NCBI GenBank assembly: GCA_030427865.1 | Contig: JAUICK010000007.1 | Span: 1-64,000 of the forward strand | From: Bacteroidia bacterium | Lineage (GTDB): Bacteria > Bacteroidota > Bacteroidia > Flavobacteriales > Flavobacteriaceae | Direction of reading: 5' to 3' | Length of the DNA stretch: 64,000 bases | Shown here: piece by piece, positions 60,918 through 64,000 of the stretch | Position numbering within the stretch: the first letter of the stretch is position 1 | Layout: each line of letters begins with the position of its first letter | Notes under the pieces: model-generated | The model's database searches: none | What the model was told of the DNA's origin: nothing | Seen by the model: only the letters and a program-made list of their open reading frames with translations | Translations under genes and position numbers: made by a program

Positions 60918-63836
60918 CTAATCTAAAATAGCATCTTGAATAAGTTGTTGAATTTCTGTACGCATATTACTTTTTACCAATCCGCGATTTTCCATGGTGG
61001 GATACACTCTGTTTGATAGAAACACATACACCAATCCGCTCTTGGGATCTGCCCACGCATACGTGCCTGTAAAACCAGAATGCCCAAAACTTTCATCTGA
61101 TACACAACCGCAAGTGGCTTTTATACGTTTGTTGAGTTGAGGTTTATCGAAACCTAAACCTCTACGTACTTTTTTATTAAAATAGTATCTTTTGTTGAAT
61201 TTTTCTATGGTTTCGGATTTTAAATAACGTTTGCCACCATAAAATCCTTTTTGTAGATACATCTGCATAATTTTACCAACATCATTGGCGTTGGCAAATA
61301 ACCCTGCATGACCTCCAACACCACCTAACATTGCAGCGCCCATATCGTGCACATAACCATGTAATAATTGTTTTCTATAATAATCGTCTTTTTCTGTGGG
61401 TACAATTTCTTTTTTAGAAAATTTTTGCAGCGGCAAGTAGGTTGTTCTGTTTGCCCCTAAAGATTTATAAAATTCTTCATCCACCAATTTATTTAATGGT
61501 TTTTTATATTCTTTTTCAATTGCTTTTTTAAAGATATAATACCCCAAATCGCTATACTTATATCCTGCTCTTTCCCTTTGGTCTACTTCTTTTATATATT
61601 TATAAATACTGTCTTTATAATTTTTATTTAAGTATAAATTTTGAGCAACTTTAATAGTATATTTTTTGGTTTTCTTTTCTCTATAAAACTCTTTTAAATT
61701 TTCTCCTGTAATACTGTCTTGGGTTTCTTTGTAAAAAGGAATCCACGCTTTTAAACGTCCGTAATGAGACAAAATTTGCTTTACAGACACAGAAGCTTTA
61801 TTACTTTCTTTAAAGCTTGGCAATAAATCTTTTAATCTTGTGTTTAATGAAATCTTCTTTTCTTCTTCTGCTTTCATGATTAAGGGTAAAGAAGCTAAAA
61901 TTTTAGTGAGTGATGCTAAATCGTAAACATTAGAATTTTTAACTTTTCTTTCTTTTTTTTCTGTATGATAGCCGTAGCTTTTTTGTAAAATAACTTTACC
62001 TTTTCTTGCTACAAAAATCTGAAAACCTGGTGCCATTTTATCTTTTAAAATAACATCTGCCAAAGAATCTATCTTCCTTAATTTTTCTGAAGAAACATTA
62101 ACCGCTTCTGGTATGGTATACTCGAATCGACTTAAATTTGTTGTTACTAATCCAGATCCTTCAGGAAAAATATTTTTAATAGAAACTGGTAATTTACCAT
62201 TGGCTTTAAATGCTCCAAAAATAAGTTGTGCAGATAATTCTTGTGCCAATTTACTGTTTTGGTAAGAAACAATTAACCCTTCTATGTTTACAAAAGTTTT
62301 TAGTTTTAACAAACAATATGGGCTTGCAAAAACATCTAATATTACTTTTTTTTCTCTTGCAATTTCTTGCAACCACACCAGTTCTTTATCTTTAAATTTA
62401 TAAGTTTTCCAAGGATGTAAATTCGATTTATGAAAGCCTATAATTACTAAATTATAGCGTTTTAGTTTTTTTAATAAACCATCTAAGTTTTTATCAGAAA
62501 TTACATCAACTTTTGTGTAGTTTTTCATCATTTTTACAAAATGACTATTAGAAGCGTCACCTAATTTTACATAAGCAATTTTTCGTTTTTCTAAATTACG
62601 AATAGGAATATCTGCTTTTCTATTTCTAATTACCGTTAATGAATTTTTCACCAATTCTCTATGCAATAAGTCGTCTTTAGGTCTGTTTAAATCTTGCTGT
62701 AGGTTTTCTATTTTAATCGGTTTATAGTTGTGTAAACCCGCCCAATATTTTGCTTTTAAAATTTTACGTACAGAAACATCAATTCTTTCTTCAGTAAGTG
62801 TTTTTAATTCAATAGATTTTTTTATCAAATTTACAGTTGCAGGGACATCTTGTGGAATTAACAACAAATCGTTACCTGCTTTAATTGCTGCCAAATCTAT
62901 TTCTGCTGAGGTTGCATAATTGGTGGCGCCTTTCATATTTAACCCATCAGTAATAATTAAACCATTAAAGCCTAACTTATGTTGTAATAAATCTGTGGTT
63001 ACATTTTTAGATAAAGATGTAGGTAATCTTGAATCTGATTCTAAGCTTGGAATACTTAAATGTGCAGTCATTACACTTGCAACACCAGCATCAAATAGTT
63101 TTTTATACGGATACAATTCTATAGAATCTAAACGATTGATATCAAAATTTAAAACAGGCAAAGTATGATGAGAATCTGCAGCAGTATCTCCATGTCCTGG
63201 AAAATGTTTCGCATTTGCCAAAACCCCTTGACTTTGCATTCCTTGTGTAAATGCGATTGCTTTTTGAGTAACGTTTTCTTTGCTTTCTCCAAAAGAGCGG
63301 TTTCCAATAATCGGATTTTCTGGATTTACATTAATATCTACAACAGGCGCAAAATTAATATGGATTCCTAATCGCTTACAATGTTCTCCAATATGTTTAC
63401 CAAACTGTTTTACTAAAGAATCATTTTTAATCGCTCCAATAGTCATATTCCAAGGAAATCTGTAGGTATTTTTCAAACGCATATCTAAACCCCATTCTCC
63501 ATCAAAACCAATCAATAAAGGTACTTTTGCAGAATCTTGATATCTATTGTTTAATTCTGCTTGTTTCTCTGGAGTTCCTTGCATAAAAATTAAATTACCT
63601 ACGTGATATTTAGTAATCATTTCTGTAATAAAATCTTCGTGCTTTTTATCTAAATTAGAATACGCTTGCACCATAAATAACTGACCAATTTTTTCATCTA
63701 AGGTCATATTATTTATAATACTGTCTACCCATTTTTTTTGCGCTTCGTAATCTTTAGTCACTAACGGATCTATACGTTGAGCGCTTAAATGATAAGCAAC
63801 TAAGAGTAATAAAAGGAATAGTAAATTTTTCTTCAT
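60918..63836 (-). CDS. GH3 beta-N-acetylhexosaminidase fused to a serine beta-lactamase-like domain
   Basis: A 972-residue exported protein: signal peptide (LLFLLLLLVAYHLSAQ), GH3 N-terminal domain (residues about 28-370), GH3 C-terminal domain (to about 570), and a class C beta-lactamase/DD-peptidase-like domain to the end. GH3 shows the NagZ-type KHFPGHGDTAADSHH near residue 210 and the nucleophile Asp in ITDGLNMKG near 295. The hydrolase has SLTK near 640, a YSD Tyr motif, and HSGFTGTYAWADP. I infer cleavage of N-acetylhexosaminyl linkages and a peptide or ester bond in peptidoglycan. Both active sites look intact. Confidence 0.88.
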   Translation of the reverse strand: MKKNLLFLLLLLVAYHLSAQRIDPLVTKDYEAQKKWVDSIINNMTLDEKIGQLFMVQAYSNLDKKHEDFITEMITKYHVGNLIFMQGTPEKQAELNNRYQDSAKVPLLIGFDGEWGLDMRLKNTYRFPWNMTIGAIKNDSLVKQFGKHIGEHCKRLGIHINFAPVVDINVNPENPIIGNRSFGESKENVTQKAIAFTQGMQSQGVLANAKHFPGHGDTAADSHHTLPVLNFDINRLDSIELYPYKKLFDAGVASVMTAHLSIPSLESDSRLPTSLSKNVTTDLLQHKLGFNGLIITDGLNMKGATNYATSAEIDLAAIKAGNDLLLIPQDVPATVNLIKKSIELKTLTEERIDVSVRKILKAKYWAGLHNYKPIKIENLQQDLNRPKDDLLHRELVKNSLTVIRNRKADIPIRNLEKRKIAYVKLGDASNSHFVKMMKNYTKVDVISDKNLDGLLKKLKRYNLVIIGFHKSNLHPWKTYKFKDKELVWLQEIAREKKVILDVFASPYCLLKLKTFVNIEGLIVSYQNSKLAQELSAQLIFGAFKANGKLPVSIKNIFPEGSGLVTTNLSRFEYTIPEAVNVSSEKLRKIDSLADVILKDKMAPGFQIFVARKGKVILQKSYGYHTEKKERKVKNSNVYDLASLTKILASLPLIMKAEEEKKISLNTRLKDLLPSFKESNKASVSVKQILSHYGRLKAWIPFYKETQDSITGENLKEFYREKKTKKYTIKVAQNLYLNKNYKDSIYKYIKEVDQRERAGYKYSDLGYYIFKKAIEKEYKKPLNKLVDEEFYKSLGANRTTYLPLQKFSKKEIVPTEKDDYYRKQLLHGYVHDMGAAMLGGVGGHAGLFANANDVGKIMQMYLQKGFYGGKRYLKSETIEKFNKRYYFNKKVRRGLGFDKPQLNKRIKATCGCVSDESFGHSGFTGTYAWADPKSGLVYVFLSNRVYPTMENRGLVKSNMRTEIQQLIQDAILD

Positions 63837-63857
63837 TCTAAAATTTTCTTTTTTTTT

Positions 63858-63988
63858 GGGCGTTTTAACGGGCTTTCGCTACTCGCTTTTTTTAGGTTTG
63901 TTCTCGATACAAATTTGTTCATACTTCTCAATTTCACTCGAACTGACACCTAAAAAAGAGCTCAAACAAATCGCTCAATCCCTAACGC
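63858..63988 (-). repeat. dispersed GAGCTC-hairpin element, copy 3, with loop insert
   Basis: On the minus strand it runs GCGTTAGGGATTGAG, TTTGAGCTCTTTTTTAGG ... CCTAAAAAAAGCGAGTAGCG, AAAGCCCGTTAAAACGCCC. Between the arms sits a longer insert (about 63895-63950) with TGTCAGTTCGAGTGAAATTGAG, similar to the other dispersed family. It lies upstream of the GH3 fusion and extends to the window end. Confidence 0.72.
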
Positions 63989-64000
63989 AACTTGTTTGCC

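Overview
The window is AT-rich chromosomal DNA (roughly 30% GC by eye) from a marine-type member of the Flavobacteriaceae (Bacteroidota). The gene content resembles Polaribacter, Tenacibaculum and relatives, but genus is inference. Evidence for the phylum: promoter -7 elements of the form TAnnTTTG, near-absence of Shine-Dalgarno sequences except before rpsU, a type IX secretion C-terminal sorting signal, a fused branched-chain 2-oxoacid dehydrogenase E1, an enlarged LepB, a GH3/beta-lactamase-like fusion, and families typical of Bacteroidota (DUF2851, DUF3467, DUF4834, DUF5683, WbqC-like). I support 53 protein genes and 5 tRNA genes. There is no rRNA, prophage, insertion sequence or CRISPR array. 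No gene-free stretch exceeds about 260 bases.

Layout. (1) 1-15.3 kb, minus strand: the information-processing block, transcribed right to left as rpsU, xerC-like recombinase, hpf, tRNA-Thr(TGT)-Tyr-Gly-Thr(GGT), tuf, tRNA-Trp, secE, nusG, rplK, rplA, rplJ, rplL, rpoB, rpoC, then a DUF3467 gene. The tRNA anticodons and the tuf-secE-nusG-rplKAJL-rpoBC order match the Escherichia coli thrU-tyrU-glyT-thrT-tufB neighbourhood. (2) 15.5-21.5 kb, minus: acyl-CoA dehydrogenase, ComEA-like protein, AGCS symporter, RmlD-like reductase, RCK potassium channel, PspC-like protein. (3) 21.7-34.5 kb, plus: uvrA, a LOG-family protein, a T9SS-sorted nuclease, a degenerate M1-peptidase/beta-barrel fusion, fused E1 dehydrogenase, and a large zinc protease. 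(4) 34.5-45.5 kb: DUF2851 (minus), then redox enzymes, pepD, a parA-parB-DUF5683-dapB-lepB-wbqC run, a Crp/Fnr regulator and a DUF6122 protein. (5) 45.5-52.6 kb, minus: a compact surface-polysaccharide or protein-glycan operon (DUF4834, YfhO, methyltransferase, two GT4 enzymes, flippase). (6) 52.8-60.8 kb, plus: outer-membrane and envelope genes, rsmE, a membrane-bound AraC-type regulator, a BASS transporter and an acyltransferase. (7) 60.9-63.8 kb, minus: the GH3/serine-hydrolase fusion.

Most genes are housekeeping. The unusual material lies in leaders, start codons and repeats: a near-perfect Shine-Dalgarno before rpsU; heptamer arrays in the rpoB-rpoC spacer and directly against the TTG start of the recombinase; paired C-tract/hairpin/U-run leaders around the Crp-like gene; a terminator for one gene hidden inside the coding sequence of its convergent neighbour; three copies of a dispersed GAGCTC-hairpin element; and a dispersed 28-bp inverted-repeat family, one half of which appears to have been absorbed into a coding region. 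I found no multi-gene system that I would call new. The best candidates for new biology are these RNA-level features and the degenerate peptidase/barrel fusion.
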